64,000 bases of DNA from Bacteroidales bacterium UBA2287 (GTDB lineage: Bacteria > Bacteroidota > Bacteroidia > Bacteroidales > Tenuifilaceae): positions 51,076 to 115,075 of the forward strand of contig DDWL01000002.1 in NCBI GenBank assembly GCA_002345675.1, read 5' to 3'. This document shows positions 43,056 to 51,879 of the stretch, piece after piece (within the stretch, counting starts at the first letter, position 1; each line of letters opens with the position of its first letter). Position numbers and translations under genes: made by a program. The notes beneath the pieces are model-generated. The model was not told where the DNA came from and ran no database searches. It worked only from the letters and a program-made list of their open reading frames with translations.

Positions 43056-44111
43056 ATGAAAATACTTGTAACCGGAACCGCTGGATTCATAGGCTTTAAC
43101 CTTGCCAAAAGGTTACTTGAACGTGGCGATGAGGTTTTTGGAATAGATTGTATTAACTCGTATTACGATGTAAACCTTAAGTATTCCCGTTTACAGATTC
43201 TTGGAATTGAGAAGAACAAAATTGAATACGGAATACCCTGTAAAAGTAACGTATACCTCAAGCATACTTTTATTAAGCTAAATCTTGAGGATAGGGATTC
43301 AATTCTTAAAGTTTTTAAAGAGTATAAGTTCGATGCGGTTTGCAACTTGGCTGCGCAAGCAGGAGTAAGGTATAGCATCGAAAATCCATACACATATATC
43401 GAAAGTAACATTGTTGGGTTTATAAATATTCTCGAAGGTAGCAGGCATAGCGAAGTAAAACATTTGGTTTACGCAAGCAGTTCGAGCGTTTACGGGTTAA
43501 ACGAAACAATGCCTTTTTCAACCCATCATAATGTCGATCACCCCATTAGCCTTTATGCTGCAAGTAAAAAGAGCAACGAGTTAATGGCTCATACCTATAG
43601 CTACCTTTTTAATTTACCAACTACTGGGTTGCGTTTTTTTACCGTTTACGGCCCCTGGGGACGTCCCGATATGGCGCTTTTCCTTTTTACCAAGGCAATT
43701 CTCGAAGGCAAACCCATCGATGTTTTCAATCATGGTAACATGAAACGCGATTTTACTTATATCGACGATATTGTTGAAGGTATTGTTCGTGTAATCGATT
43801 CGCCACCAGCACCAAACGCTAAGTGGAGCGGTGCCACTCCCGACCCATCGGGTTCTAAAGCGCCCTATGCACTATATAATATAGGTAACAGCAATCCAGT
43901 TAAGCTTATGGATTTTATTGAGGCCATTGAAACATCGTTGGGAAAAACAGCTCATAAGAATTTTTTACCCCTTCAGCAGGGCGATGTGCCTGCAACTTGG
44001 GCCGATGTGGAAGACCTTACAAAAAACTTAGGGTACAAGCCTGAAACCGATGTTAAAGTGGGAATTGAGCGTTTTGTTAAGTGGTACTTGGAGTACTATG
44101 GACATAAGTAA
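43056..44111 (+). CDS. NAD-dependent nucleotide-sugar epimerase (UDP-glucuronate 4-epimerase-like)
   Basis: The start is the ATG at 43056 (MKILVTGTAGFIGFNLAKRLL); the frame extends to a TTG at 43029. The 351-residue extended SDR has GTAGFIGF, NLAAQAGVRYSIENPYTY, the catalytic SLYAASKKSNE (YxxxK) and TVYGPWGRPDMALF. These are the hallmarks of LpsL/CapI-type UDP-glucuronate 4-epimerases. Here it may epimerise the diacetamido uronic acid or UDP-GlcA itself. It ends the sugar operon; no glycosyltransferase gene lies in the window. Confidence 0.88.
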   Translation: MKILVTGTAGFIGFNLAKRLLERGDEVFGIDCINSYYDVNLKYSRLQILGIEKNKIEYGIPCKSNVYLKHTFIKLNLEDRDSILKVFKEYKFDAVCNLAAQAGVRYSIENPYTYIESNIVGFINILEGSRHSEVKHLVYASSSSVYGLNETMPFSTHHNVDHPISLYAASKKSNELMAHTYSYLFNLPTTGLRFFTVYGPWGRPDMALFLFTKAILEGKPIDVFNHGNMKRDFTYIDDIVEGIVRVIDSPPAPNAKWSGATPDPSGSKAPYALYNIGNSNPVKLMDFIEAIETSLGKTAHKNFLPLQQGDVPATWADVEDLTKNLGYKPETDVKVGIERFVKWYLEYYGHK

Positions 44112-44115
44112 GATG

Positions 44116-44145
44116 TTGATTTATAAATTCGTTTGAGTATATTTG
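44116..44145 (+). promoter_or_regulatory. Promoter of the metal-efflux operon
   Basis: TTG (44116-44118), 19 bp, TATATTTG (44138-44145) fits -33/-7. The ATG at 44150 is only 4 bp after the -7 box, so the mRNA may be leaderless or nearly so. Confidence 0.6.
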
Positions 44146-44149
44146 CAAA

Positions 44150-44527
44150 ATGAAAAAAATTACCTCTTGGCTTGTGAATATTTCTGTCGTTCTGGTTCTT
44201 GCCGGATTGGTAGGTCACGGGGTAATACCACATCATCACCATCAGGTTGAAGAAATTAGCCACTCGTGCTGCAGTAGCGAAAAAGGCACCGAAAGCAGCG
44301 AGCCAACCTGCTCGTTATTCGATCACATTCCTTTAGATAAAGTTAAATACACCAATTCGAGTATTTATAAAAACACACTAAGTGTTGTAATTCTTTTTGT
44401 TACACAGCCAATTAGTACTGCACTTTTTACCCCTTGGCTGTACTCAAAATTGGTCACTAAGTACATTTTTAAAAAAACATCTCCTTTTTTAAAAGTACTT
44501 TCCCGTAGGGGCCCTCCGGTTTTATAG
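44150..44527 (+). CDS. Small membrane protein with HHHH/CC motif, efflux operon leader
   Basis: The 125-residue protein has an N-terminal hydrophobic helix (SWLVNISVVLVLAGLVG), then GHGVIPHHHHQVEEISHSCCSSE, a cluster of His and Cys that could bind a soft or transition metal, and a second hydrophobic segment (LSVVILFVTQPISTALF). It is the first gene of the His-rich lipoprotein/CusB/CusA/TolC cluster, so a metal-binding accessory or sensing role in the envelope is reasonable. Similar small proteins head RND efflux operons in this phylum; I give no family name. The -7 promoter box lies 4 bp before the ATG. Confidence 0.7.
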   Translation: MKKITSWLVNISVVLVLAGLVGHGVIPHHHHQVEEISHSCCSSEKGTESSEPTCSLFDHIPLDKVKYTNSSIYKNTLSVVILFVTQPISTALFTPWLYSKLVTKYIFKKTSPFLKVLSRRGPPVL

Positions 44528-44627
44528 TTCAATTTACCTCTTGCTTTTTTAAGCATCGTTTGCTTTTTGGCTTTTACCAAAGGCAGCATTTTGCATATTT
44601 TATTTTGAACTATTAAACTTAACGAAA

Positions 44628-44891
44628 ATGAAAAATTTTAAATTCATTCTATTTGCAATAGCAATTGCTTTTTTTACTGCTTGTGGCAGTTCAACCCAAA
44701 CTAAAGACACCCACGAGCATGGCGATAGCTGCACCGATAGTCACAATACAAATTCGCATAGCGAAACATCGCATCAGGAATCGTTTACCGTCGAAGCCGA
44801 CTCGACTCACAGCCACAGCGATAGCAGCTCACATAAAAAAGAGAAAACCCATTCGCATACCCATTCCGATGGAAAAACTCACACTCATTAA
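44628..44891 (+). CDS. Histidine-rich lipoprotein
   Basis: The 87-residue protein has a lipoprotein signal ending FFTAC (Cys19). The mature part of 69 residues carries 13 histidines in pairs and triplets (THSHSD, KTHSHTHSDGKTHTH) plus Ser and Asp. It is a plausible periplasmic or outer-membrane metal-binding buffer for Cu, Zn, Ni or Co. It is followed within 15 bp by the membrane-fusion protein of the efflux pump. Low complexity prevents reliable homology. Confidence 0.85.
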   Translation: MKNFKFILFAIAIAFFTACGSSTQTKDTHEHGDSCTDSHNTNSHSETSHQESFTVEADSTHSHSDSSSHKKEKTHSHTHSDGKTHTH

Positions 44892-44906
44892 TTGTTTGCA
44901 ATTAAG

Positions 44907-46418
44907 ATGAAAGCGTACATTTTTTTATTTTTTATAGGGTTTTCGGCTGCATTTAGTGCTTGTAAAAGCAATGCTGAAATCGATGAGCACGCAGGCCACG
45001 ACCACGGTGAAGTTAAAATTCTACTTACTGGTTACAGTAATAGCTTTGAAATATTTGCCGAAGCCGACCCATTTATTGTTGGAAAACCTTCCTCTGTATT
45101 GGTTCACTTAACTCATATTGAAAACTTTAAACCATTAACTGTAGGTAAGGTAACTCTCAGCCTTATTGTTGGCACAAAGGGAATTCGACAATCACTTGAT
45201 GTTGCCGAACGACCTGGTATTTATCGCTTTAGTATTGTTCCTGAAGCCGAAGGTGCAGGGAAAGTATACGTTGATATTGAGTCCGGTACATTCAAAAATA
45301 GAGTTGAAGTTGTTAATGTTAATGTTTATGCCGATGAGCATAACGCCATTCACGAAGCCGAAGAGCAAGCCATTCAAAGTTCCAATGCCATTGTATTTAC
45401 AAAGGAGCAATCGTGGAAAGTCGATTTTGCAACCGAAAATCCTTTGGTCGAACCATTTGGACAAATAATTAAAACCGTTGCACAGGTGCAGCCTGCACAG
45501 GGCGACGAGGTTGTAGTTACGGCTAAAACTAATGGCGTTGTCTCTCTATTGGAAACTGGTTTACAGGAAGGTAGAAATGTTACCGCTGGTCAACTTTTGC
45601 TAACAATTTCGGGAAGCGGATTAGCCGAGAACAGCTGGAATGTTCGATTTGCCGAGGCAAAGAATAATTACGAAAAGGCAAAGGTCGACTACGAAAGAAT
45701 GAGCGAACTGGCTAAGGATAAAATTATTCCCGAAAGGGAACTTGTTGCTGCGCAAACAGAATTTGAGAATGCTAAGGCTCTTTTCGATAATATGAACAGT
45801 AACTTTAACGCAAAGGGGCAACGAGTTCTTTCGCCAATTAGCGGTTTTACCAAGCAGCTGTTTGTTCAAAATGGGCAATACGTTGAAGTTGGACAGCCAA
45901 TTATTGCTGTTTCGCAGAACAGGAGCCTTCAGCTAACTGCCGATGTTCAGCAAAAGTATGCCTCGGTTTTAGGAGCAATTTCTTCAGCCAATATTCGAAC
46001 TCTTAGTAGCAGTAAAACCTATACACTAAAGGAGTTAAACGGTAAAGTTGTGTCGTACGGGCGAAGCGTAAATCCCGATAATTTCCTTGTTCCTGTAATT
46101 CTTCAAATTGATAATAAGGGTGAATTTGTACCGGGGAGTTTTGTTGAACTTTACCTAAAAGTTTTATCCAATTCGGTTGCTCTTACTGTGCCAAATACCG
46201 CACTGCTCGAAGAACAGGGAAGTTTCTTCGTTTTTGTTCAGCTTTCGCCCGAACTTTTCGAGAAGCGAGTTGTGCAAACTGGCGCTACCGATGGAACTAA
46301 AACCGAGATTTTAAAGGGAATTGACAAAAACGACCGCATTGTTGCCAAGGGCGCAATTCTGGTTAAACTTGCTCAGGCATCGGCTGCACTCGATCCTCAC
46401 TCAGGACACGTTCATTAA
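44907..46418 (+). CDS. Efflux RND periplasmic adaptor (CusB/CzcB type), lipoprotein
   Basis: The start is the ATG at 44907; an in-frame TTG at 44892 lies upstream. The 503-residue protein has a lipobox FSAC (Cys19), then HAGHDHGE, a possible metal site. An N-terminal beta domain of about 130 residues (40-170) precedes the adaptor core: a barrel-sandwich hybrid around VVVTAKTNGVVSLLETGLQEGRNV, an alpha hairpin (about 240-300) and QLFVQNGQYVEVGQP. The C-terminus ends DPHSGHVH, again His-rich. It joins the RND pump to the outer-membrane channel and may deliver metal to the pump. It is followed by the pump gene 11 bp later. Confidence 0.92.
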   Translation: MKAYIFLFFIGFSAAFSACKSNAEIDEHAGHDHGEVKILLTGYSNSFEIFAEADPFIVGKPSSVLVHLTHIENFKPLTVGKVTLSLIVGTKGIRQSLDVAERPGIYRFSIVPEAEGAGKVYVDIESGTFKNRVEVVNVNVYADEHNAIHEAEEQAIQSSNAIVFTKEQSWKVDFATENPLVEPFGQIIKTVAQVQPAQGDEVVVTAKTNGVVSLLETGLQEGRNVTAGQLLLTISGSGLAENSWNVRFAEAKNNYEKAKVDYERMSELAKDKIIPERELVAAQTEFENAKALFDNMNSNFNAKGQRVLSPISGFTKQLFVQNGQYVEVGQPIIAVSQNRSLQLTADVQQKYASVLGAISSANIRTLSSSKTYTLKELNGKVVSYGRSVNPDNFLVPVILQIDNKGEFVPGSFVELYLKVLSNSVALTVPNTALLEEQGSFFVFVQLSPELFEKRVVQTGATDGTKTEILKGIDKNDRIVAKGAILVKLAQASAALDPHSGHVH

Positions 46419-46429
46419 TAGGTGAGAGT

Positions 46430-49400
46430 ATGCTTGACAATATTATAAAATTCTCGCTGAAGAATAAGTACTTTGTTCTTCTCTGCTCGGTTGTTTTAAT
46501 AGTTGTGGGAACGCGCACCGCTAATAATATGGACGTGGATGTTTTTCCCGACCTTACTGCTCCTACTGTTGTGGTTATGACCGATGCGCACGGAATGGCC
46601 TCGGAGGAGGTAGAGCGTCTTGTAACATTCCCCATTGAAACGGCTGTAAACGGAGCAACCGATGTTCGAAGGGTACGCTCTGCATCGTCGCAAGGATTTT
46701 CGTTTGTTTGGATTGAATTCGACTGGGGAACCGATATTTTTAAGGCTCGTCAAATTGTAAGCGAAAAGCTTATTAGCGTTACAACCCAAATGCCAATTGG
46801 TGTTGGAATGCCAACTCTTGCTCCACAATCGAGCGTTATGGGCGAAATATTCTTTATTGGCATTCAGGCCGATAGCACCACTTTAATGGAGCTTCGAACC
46901 ATTGCCGAATGGAATGTGAAACCACTTCTTTTAGCCACTGGCGGCGTTTCGCAGGTTACCATTATTGGCGGCGACTATAAGCAGTATCAGGTTTTGGCAA
47001 ACCCGCACCTTATGAAGTACTACAATGTGTCGCTCGACGAATTGGCCGAAATTTGTAGAGGAATTAGTCAAAATTCAACAGGTAGCCCTGTTCGAGAGTA
47101 TGGAAACGAGTATGCAGTTCGTGGAATTGCCCGTACTTACGATTTGGACGAACTTGGCGCTTCGTACATAAAATCGAATAATGGCAAACCTGTTAGGGTT
47201 CGCGATGTTGCCGAAGTAAAAATTGGCAGCGCAGTAAAAATGGGCTACGCATCGGGTAATGCTAAGCCTGCCATAATTATATCAGCCTCGAAACAGCCTA
47301 ATACTAATACACTTGAGCTAACCCGCCGAATTGAAGCAAACCTTATTGACATTCAAAAAACGCTTCCCCCCGATGTTGTTTTGGACACCAAAATTTTTCG
47401 TCAGGCCGATTTTATCGAAACTTCAGTTAAAAACGTTCAAACAGCACTAATCGAGGGTGCCATTTTTGTTGTAATAATACTTTTCCTTTTTTTGGGAAGT
47501 TTCCGCACAACCATTATTTCGCTAATGGCAATTCCGCTGTCGTTGCTGGGTGCAATAATTGTAATGAAGCTATTGGGGCTCAACATTAACACTATGAGTT
47601 TGGGCGGAATGGCCATTGCCATTGGCTCGCTGGTGGACGACTCCATTATTGATGTTGAAAATATTTACAAACGCTTGCGGCAAAATCGACTTAAAAGTCC
47701 CGAAAATAAGCAGTCGAACTTTACAGTAGTTTTCGAGGCATCGAAGGAGATTAGGGCATCAATTCTAAATGCAACCCTAATAATAATGGTGGCGTTTTTG
47801 CCCCTTTTCTTCCTTTCGGGAATGGAAGGGCGAATGCTTAAACCGCTTGGAATTGCCTTTGTTGTTTCGTTGTTTGTTTCGCTAATAGTAGCAATGACTC
47901 TAACGCCTTTGCTGGCAAAAATGATGCTGACAAATGAAAAGTTCCTTGCCCGAAACGAAAAGGAAAAATGGCTGGTTTGCAAACTTTCGGCATTTTACGA
48001 AAAAACCCTCGCTTGGTCGTTAACTCATAAAAGGGTTGTTCTTACTTCAACCTTTGTGCTTTTTTTGGTTTCGCTTTTCCTTTTTACGCAAATGGGGCGC
48101 AGCTTCTTACCCGAGTTCAACGAGGGGTCGCTAACGCTTTCGGTAATTACTCAGCCTGGAACATCGCTTGAGGAGAGCAACCGAATTGGCAATTTGGTGG
48201 AAACAGAGCTTTTAGCAATTCCCGAAATTACAAGCACAGCACGACGAACGGGAATGGGCGAACTAGATGAGCACTCGCAAACCACTAACAGCGCTGAGAT
48301 TGACGTGAATTTCATTCTAAAGGAAAGAGATCGACAGGCATTTTTAAACGATGTTCGAACAACACTTGCCGGAGTTCCTGGAATTGCTGTAACAGTAGGC
48401 CAGCCACTTGGACACCGAATTGACCATATGCTTTCGGGTACTCGAGCTAATATTGCCATTAAACTTTTTGGAACCGACTTGAACAGAATGTTTGCCATTG
48501 GCAATGAAATTAAAAGCGCAATTGCTGATATCGACGGGCTAGTTGATGTGAATGTGGAGCAGCAAGTGGCAATTCCGCAAATTCAAATTCGAGCCAATCG
48601 CGAAATGCTTGCAGCTTATGGCATCACTATCAATGAGTTCAATCACTTTGTCGATGTGGCCTTTGGGTGCGAAAAGTTGTCCGATATTTACGAAGGTCAG
48701 CGCCGATTCGACCTTGTGCTACGACTAAACGACGACTATACTCAAACCATTGAGGGAATTAGGTCGGCACTAATCGACACACAAAATGGAACGAAGGTTC
48801 CACTTGAACAGGTTGCCGAAGTTGTTTCGGTTTCAGGGCCAAGTTCGATAAGTAGGGAGAATGTGCAGCGAAAAATTGTTATTTCGGCAAACGTATCGAG
48901 TGGCGATTTACGTGGATTAGTTAATAAAATTCAGGAGAAAATTGGTAACAATGTTTCGTTACCCGAAGGGTATAGAGTAGAGTATGGCGGGCAGTTCGAG
49001 AGCGAAGCAAAAGCCTCACAAACTCTCATTATTACCTCAATACTTGCCATTTTTGTAATTTTTCTACTGCTATTTCAGGAGTTTAAAAACTTTAAATTAG
49101 CAGGGATTATACTACTCAACTTGCCCTTGGCACTAATTGGTGGCGTTTTTTCGATTTACTTTTTCGATGGCGTTTTGAGTATTCCTGCAATAATAGGTTT
49201 TATCACTCTATTTGGCATTGCCACTCGAAATGGAATTCTGCTAATTTCGAATTATCAGCACTTACGCTACGAAAACACTTCGCTTTACGACACCGTTGTA
49301 AAAGGCTCGGTCGATAGGCTAAATCCAATTCTTATGACTGCCTTAACCGCAGCGTTGGCTTTAATTCCTCTTGCCGTTCAAGGCGATTTGTCGGGTAACG

Positions 49401-49543
49401 AAATTCAAAGTCCAATGGCTAAGGTTATTCTGGGTGGACTGCTAACATCAACATTGCTAAATATATATGTTGTTCCAGCAATTTACTACATTACATCAAC
49501 GCGTTTCGAAGGTGTTAATAATAAGGAGAATAACAATGAATAA
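46430..49543 (+). CDS. Heavy-metal RND efflux pump (CusA/CzcA family)
   Basis: The 1037-residue protein is a full-length HME-RND pump with twelve helices and two periplasmic loops. The N-terminus IIKFSLKNKYFVLLCSVVL and DVFPDLTAPTVVVMTDAHGM are family landmarks. TM4 carries GSLVDDSIIDVENI, the proton-relay acidic residues; the CzcA-type DFG preceding this site is AIG here. The pump uses proton-motive force to expel a metal cation (Cu, Ag, Zn, Co or Ni) through the tripartite channel. The last 8 bp overlap the tolC-like gene. Metal specificity cannot be read safely. Confidence 0.95.
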   Translation: MLDNIIKFSLKNKYFVLLCSVVLIVVGTRTANNMDVDVFPDLTAPTVVVMTDAHGMASEEVERLVTFPIETAVNGATDVRRVRSASSQGFSFVWIEFDWGTDIFKARQIVSEKLISVTTQMPIGVGMPTLAPQSSVMGEIFFIGIQADSTTLMELRTIAEWNVKPLLLATGGVSQVTIIGGDYKQYQVLANPHLMKYYNVSLDELAEICRGISQNSTGSPVREYGNEYAVRGIARTYDLDELGASYIKSNNGKPVRVRDVAEVKIGSAVKMGYASGNAKPAIIISASKQPNTNTLELTRRIEANLIDIQKTLPPDVVLDTKIFRQADFIETSVKNVQTALIEGAIFVVIILFLFLGSFRTTIISLMAIPLSLLGAIIVMKLLGLNINTMSLGGMAIAIGSLVDDSIIDVENIYKRLRQNRLKSPENKQSNFTVVFEASKEIRASILNATLIIMVAFLPLFFLSGMEGRMLKPLGIAFVVSLFVSLIVAMTLTPLLAKMMLTNEKFLARNEKEKWLVCKLSAFYEKTLAWSLTHKRVVLTSTFVLFLVSLFLFTQMGRSFLPEFNEGSLTLSVITQPGTSLEESNRIGNLVETELLAIPEITSTARRTGMGELDEHSQTTNSAEIDVNFILKERDRQAFLNDVRTTLAGVPGIAVTVGQPLGHRIDHMLSGTRANIAIKLFGTDLNRMFAIGNEIKSAIADIDGLVDVNVEQQVAIPQIQIRANREMLAAYGITINEFNHFVDVAFGCEKLSDIYEGQRRFDLVLRLNDDYTQTIEGIRSALIDTQNGTKVPLEQVAEVVSVSGPSSISRENVQRKIVISANVSSGDLRGLVNKIQEKIGNNVSLPEGYRVEYGGQFESEAKASQTLIITSILAIFVIFLLLFQEFKNFKLAGIILLNLPLALIGGVFSIYFFDGVLSIPAIIGFITLFGIATRNGILLISNYQHLRYENTSLYDTVVKGSVDRLNPILMTALTAALALIPLAVQGDLSGNEIQSPMAKVILGGLLTSTLLNIYVVPAIYYITSTRFEGVNNKENNNE

Positions 49544-50714
49544 AGTAAAGCAAAAATTGATATTTATACTTCTGTTCGTAGGTTTTGCAGCAAGCGGACA
49601 GGACAATATGAGCGTGTTACTTTCGTCGATTGAGGAGAATAACCCCGGAATTGTTAGCCTTAGGGCGCAATTCGATTTGGAAAGGGCAGAAGCCCGAACC
49701 GATTTGCTGCCATCGAATCCGACCGTTGAATTTGGTCGATTTCCTGCGGTAAATGGAACTGGGGTAAAGTCGACCTGGGGCGTATCGCAAAGCTTCGAAT
49801 TTCCAACAACCTACGTAAAGCGTAGTAAATTTGCAAAGGAAAGCGAATTGTACTCGCAGCTTGGCTTTCAGTTGGCTCGACAGGAAATTTTGCTCGAGGC
49901 AAAAGTTGCACTTTTCGAACAGGTTTACTTGAAGAATATGCTTGCCGAGGCTCGTCGTCGTGAAGCATTGGCTAAAAGCATCGAAAGCAATGTGGAGCGC
50001 AAGGTAAATGCTGGGCACACAAGTATTCTCGACCTAAACAATGCACGGGTGCGAACGGCCGAGTCAGCTCAAAAGGTAGTCGAAATTGAAGGGTTGATGA
50101 AACAAAATGGGTATAAACTTCTGGCAATGAATGGTATGAAGCCATTGCCAAATTACGATACGCTTATTCTTCAAACTACATTGCCAGGTCGCGATTCGCT
50201 GCTTAATGCTTACTCCGAAAGGGATATGCGTTTCAAACAATCCGATACTTACGTAAATGTTGCCAATGCAAATTTGGCAGTTGTTAGGCATAGCTCGCTT
50301 CCCGAAATTGAAATTGGTTACGAGTCGGAGAGTACCGATTCGGAGCATTTTCAAGGATTTAGGGCTGGAATTTCGATTCCCCTTTGGGGAAATGTAGGGA
50401 ACAAACGTGTTGCAAAAGCAAAGGTTATGGCTGCAAGTGCGTATAAGGTCGAAATGGCCTACCATTTACAAATTGAGTTCGACCAAAACTATGCAATGGC
50501 TCAAAACCTTTGGGAACAGCTGCAAACATCGAAGCAGGCCTTAGCTAGCTATAAAAACCTCAGTTTACTTCAAAAGGCAGTCGACTTGGGCGAAATATCG
50601 ATTGGCGATTTTTATACCGAGGCATCGTTCCTCTACGAATTTTCCGATCGTTCGCTGGAACTGGAGCTTGAATACGCTAAGGTTAAAGCTAATTTAACGA
50701 GGTTCGAATTATAG
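49536..50714 (+). CDS. TolC/CzcC-family outer-membrane efflux protein
   Basis: The start is the ATG at 49536, preceded by AAGGAG (49523-49528), a rare clear Shine-Dalgarno sequence in this window; an upstream open frame reaches 49467 inside the pump gene. The 392-residue product has a signal peptide (KLIFILLFVGFAASGQ) and long alpha-helical hairpins typical of TolC-like channels (EENNPGIVSLRAQFDLERAEART; VNAGHTSILDLNNARVRTAESAQ). It forms the outer-membrane exit duct of the pump. The RBS suggests translation re-initiation after the overlap. Confidence 0.92.
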   Translation: MNKVKQKLIFILLFVGFAASGQDNMSVLLSSIEENNPGIVSLRAQFDLERAEARTDLLPSNPTVEFGRFPAVNGTGVKSTWGVSQSFEFPTTYVKRSKFAKESELYSQLGFQLARQEILLEAKVALFEQVYLKNMLAEARRREALAKSIESNVERKVNAGHTSILDLNNARVRTAESAQKVVEIEGLMKQNGYKLLAMNGMKPLPNYDTLILQTTLPGRDSLLNAYSERDMRFKQSDTYVNVANANLAVVRHSSLPEIEIGYESESTDSEHFQGFRAGISIPLWGNVGNKRVAKAKVMAASAYKVEMAYHLQIEFDQNYAMAQNLWEQLQTSKQALASYKNLSLLQKAVDLGEISIGDFYTEASFLYEFSDRSLELELEYAKVKANLTRFEL

Positions 50715-50719
50715 GGATT

Positions 50720-50813
50720 GAACACTGATAACACGAATTTTACAGATATTCACAGATTTTTGTTTAATCACTTATATTTGTGTAATTCTGTTTTGTCAGT
50801 GTTATCTGTGTTC
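50720..50813. repeat. Imperfect inverted repeat 'gaacac.gataacac'
   Basis: The left arm starting at 50720 (GAACACTGATAACACG) is nearly complementary to the right arm ending at 50813 (GTTATCTGTGTTC read on +), with ACAGA-containing words between. It fills the gap between the tolC-like gene and the first CDF gene. Confidence 0.65.
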
Positions 50814-50870
50814 CATTATGAACAAGCTACCCATTAAAACGTTATTGATTTAATCCGTTTTTAACTCAGT

Positions 50871-51749
50871 ATGCCGCATACAAATCATAGTAATTCGAGT
50901 AAAAATATTAAGGTTGCATTCTTTCTAAACCTTGGCTTTGCCGTATTCGAGTTAATTGGTGGATTTTTGGTTAACAGCGTTGCCATTCTATCCGATGCGC
51001 TACACGATTTGGGCGATAGCATATCGCTTGGACTTTCTTGGGTTTTGGATCGAAAGTCGAAACAACCAGGCGATAAAAAGTACAGCTTTGGCTATCAGCG
51101 CTATTCGCTTTTGGGAGCGCTAATAAATAGCATTGTGCTTGTGGCAGGTTCGGTGTTTATTGTTGTTGAGGCAATCGATAGGCTAATTTCTCCCCAGCAA
51201 TCGAACGCAACGGGAATGCTTCTTTTTGCCTTTGTGGGTATTGCTGTTAACGGCTTTGCTGCCTTTAGGTTAAAGGAAGGAAAAACCCTAAACGAGAAGG
51301 TTGCCTTTTGGCATTTGCTCGAAGATGTTCTGGGTTGGATAGCCGTACTTTTTGCCAGTTTGGCAATGATGGTAACCAAATCGCCCTACATCGACCCTGC
51401 TTTGTCGATACTCATCACCCTTTTCATTCTATGGCAAGTAGTTAAGCGGTTAAAGGAAACGGCATTTATATTTCTTCAGGGCGTTCCGCCGCAGCTAAGT
51501 ATTTCGGCAATTGAACACAAAATTTTGGAGATTGAAGGGGTAAAGAGCCTTCACCACACCCATCTATGGTCGCTCGATGGTGAACAGAATGTGTTTACTA
51601 CTCACGTAAAGTTAGACAGCTCAATTAAAACTGCTGGAGAGCTAACAGCGCTTCGCGAAAGGTTGAACCAAGTTTTAAAGGAATTCACTTTTAGTCACCA
51701 CACCATCGAACTTGAACTCGATAGCGAGGTTTGTAGATTTGAATCATGA
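50871..51749 (+). CDS. Cation diffusion facilitator (CzcD/ZitB-like)
   Basis: The 292-residue protein is a CDF transporter with about six helices: TM2 AILSDALHDLGDSISLGLSW (HxxxD metal ligands) and TM5 AFWHLLEDVLGWIAVL (HxxxD). A cytoplasmic C-terminal domain follows with VKSLHHTHLWSLDGEQNVFTTH, the metal-binding domain. Two HxxxD pairs are typical of zinc-transporting members. It is expected to export Zn2+ or a similar ion from the cytoplasm, feeding the periplasmic pump. It lies beside the pump genes but behind a repeat, so it may have its own promoter. Confidence 0.93.
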   Translation: MPHTNHSNSSKNIKVAFFLNLGFAVFELIGGFLVNSVAILSDALHDLGDSISLGLSWVLDRKSKQPGDKKYSFGYQRYSLLGALINSIVLVAGSVFIVVEAIDRLISPQQSNATGMLLFAFVGIAVNGFAAFRLKEGKTLNEKVAFWHLLEDVLGWIAVLFASLAMMVTKSPYIDPALSILITLFILWQVVKRLKETAFIFLQGVPPQLSISAIEHKILEIEGVKSLHHTHLWSLDGEQNVFTTHVKLDSSIKTAGELTALRERLNQVLKEFTFSHHTIELELDSEVCRFES

Positions 51750-51753
51750 TTTT

Positions 51754-51865
51754 TTAAACACAGAGGCACAGAGAGCACAGAGGCACACAGAGAAATATTT
51801 TATGGTTAAAGTATTAAAGAATTAACCTCCGTGTAACTCCGTGTACTCCGTGTCTCTGTGTTTAA
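51754..51865. repeat. Imperfect inverted repeat 'aaacacagaggcacagag'
   Basis: A 39-bp left arm (51754-51792; TTAAACACAGAGGCACAGAG...) is nearly complementary to the right arm 51827-51865 (CTCCGTGTAACTCCGTGTAC... on +). It forms a large imperfect hairpin between the two CDF genes and lies just before the second. The type CACAGAGACACGGAG is widely dispersed in this phylum. Confidence 0.75.
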
Positions 51866-51879
51866 GGAAAATAAAGAAT

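Noticed and set aside
45192..45464. Antisense open frames inside the CusB-like gene (and similar at 49617-50018)
   Set aside because: They are shadows of well-supported coding sequence on the other strand.
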